From: Mycobacterium sp. GA-0227b
GTDB lineage: Bacteria > Actinomycetota > Actinomycetes > Mycobacteriales > Mycobacteriaceae
Assembly: GCF_001499855.1 (NCBI RefSeq)
Contig: NZ_LQIK01000012.1
Coordinates: forward strand, 460,567 to 524,566
Length of the DNA stretch: 64,000 nucleotides
Direction of reading: 5' to 3'
This document shows, piece after piece, positions 63,283 to 64,000 of the stretch. Each line of letters opens with the position of its first letter. The first letter of the stretch is position 1. The notes beneath the pieces were generated by a model. It was given only the letters and a program-made list of their open reading frames with translations. It was not told the DNA's origin and did no database searches. A program made the translations under genes and the position numbers.

Positions 63283-64000
63283 GTGAGCCGGATCGGTGCC
63301 CTCGAGGTGCGCGACGCCGTGCTGGACCCGGGGTCTTACCGGAGCTGGGACGGCCCACCGCTGGACGTGGCGGCTCGTGAGGACTATCGGCAGGCGTTGG
63401 CCGCCGCGGCGACCAAAACCGGTCTGGATGAGTCGGTGGTGACCGGCGAAGGCACGGTGTTCGGTCGCCGGGTGGCGCTGGTGCTGTGCGAGTTCGACTT
63501 CCTGGCCGGCTCGATCGGCGTCGCGGCGGCCGAGCGGATCACCGCGGCGGTGCAACGGGCGACAGCGGAGCGGCTACCGCTGCTGGCGTCACCGAGTTCG
63601 GGTGGCACCCGGATGCAGGAGGGCACGGTCGCGTTTTTGCAGATGGTGAAGATCGCCGCGGCCGTCGAACTGCACAAGCGGGCCCATCTGCCGTACCTCG
63701 TGTACCTGCGACACCCCACGACCGGCGGGGTGTTTGCGTCCTGGGGGTCGCTGGGGCATGTGACCGGCGCCGAACCGGGCGCGCTGGTCGGTTTCCTGGG
63801 GCCGCGGGTGTACGAACACCTCTACGGCGAGCCGTTTCCCGAGGGCATCCAGACCGCCGAGAACCTGCACCGACACGGCGTCATCGACGGCGTGGTCCCG
63901 CTCGACGCGGTGCGCACCACGCTGAACCGAGCGTTGAAAGTGCTCGCAGACCCGCCCGATTCGCCGCCGCCCGCCCCCGAACTCGGCCGGGTGCCCGAGT
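63283..64000 (+). CDS. accD3: Acyl-CoA carboxylase carboxyltransferase subunit AccD3 (5' part, cut by window end)
   Basis: The first 239 residues are seen. They include CEFDFLAGSIGVAAAERI, LLASPSSGGTRMQEGTVAFLQM and HPTTGGVFASWGSLGH, the N-terminal acyl-CoA carboxylase beta fold. Compared with M. tuberculosis AccD3 (divergent from echA6) the start GTG 63283 reproduces the N-terminus. The gene continues past the window. Confidence 0.93.
   Translation, partial: MSRIGALEVRDAVLDPGSYRSWDGPPLDVAAREDYRQALAAAATKTGLDESVVTGEGTVFGRRVALVLCEFDFLAGSIGVAAAERITAAVQRATAERLPLLASPSSGGTRMQEGTVAFLQMVKIAAAVELHKRAHLPYLVYLRHPTTGGVFASWGSLGHVTGAEPGALVGFLGPRVYEHLYGEPFPEGIQTAENLHRHGVIDGVVPLDAVRTTLNRALKVLADPPDSPPPAPELGRVPE

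Overview
The window reads as chromosomal DNA of a mycobacterium, most likely a rapid grower of the Mycolicibacterium type. The evidence is very high GC, GTG starts and ATGA/TGATG gene overlaps. Several blocks recall M. tuberculosis gene order: LigD and Ku; an SDR with a dihydrodipicolinate-reductase-like partner and MntH (compare Rv0927c, Rv0926c, Rv0924c); SigK/RskA; and accD3, echA6, Rv0906, Rv0907, ctpE, Rv0909, Rv0910. Two MspA-type porin genes also point to a non-tuberculous, fast-growing species. All homology statements are recognition from the protein sequences; no database search was run.

Layout. Bases 1-15.8 kb hold core and semi-core genes: ligD, a pfkB-type sugar kinase, ku, an SDR/reductase pair behind a KstR-like motif, small secreted proteins, mntH behind a DtxR-family-like box, a GGCT/poly-gamma-glutamate hydrolase fusion, DUF1365-sigK-rskA, a YbdK-type ligase, a luciferase-like oxidoreductase and a HAPMO-type Baeyer-Villiger monooxygenase. 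At 15.94 kb lies tRNA-Arg(CCT). Its 3' end is duplicated 6.9 kb downstream, which defines a small integrated island (16.0-22.96 kb).

The island carries an intact tyrosine integrase, an excisionase, a DUF6414 gene, a membrane protein paired with a HEPN-like protein, and several decayed genes: a second integrase, a frameshifted zinc-ribbon gene and a tRNA 3' half. Its cargo is visibly less GC-rich than the flanks. An IS481-family element (22961-24272) has landed in the right attachment site and made a 16-bp target duplication. A remnant of a different IS481-type transposase follows.

From 24.5 to 33.8 kb come envelope and stress genes: secreted proteins, tandem MspA porins, a GAF-ANTAR regulator, a CIRCE-controlled Hsp20, a cupin, a VOC protein and an amidohydrolase. 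From 33.85 to 54.8 kb is a large catabolic cluster. Twelve tightly packed minus-strand genes (SDR, Rieske oxygenase, BVMO, SDR, CoA-transferase, two acyl-CoA dehydrogenase pairs, an oxidoreductase, a ThDP enzyme, ALDH) diverge from five plus-strand genes (beta-propeller lactonase-like, GntR/UTRA regulator, two acyl-CoA synthetases, SDR). Two palindromic operator-like sites lie between them. My reading is ring hydroxylation and ketone oxygenation to a lactone, ring opening, CoA activation and beta-oxidation of an alicyclic or terpenoid-like substrate under GntR control.

The right end (54.9-64 kb) holds a DUF222/HNH gene and then the conserved ctpE-echA6-accD3 neighbourhood, with accD3 cut by the window edge.
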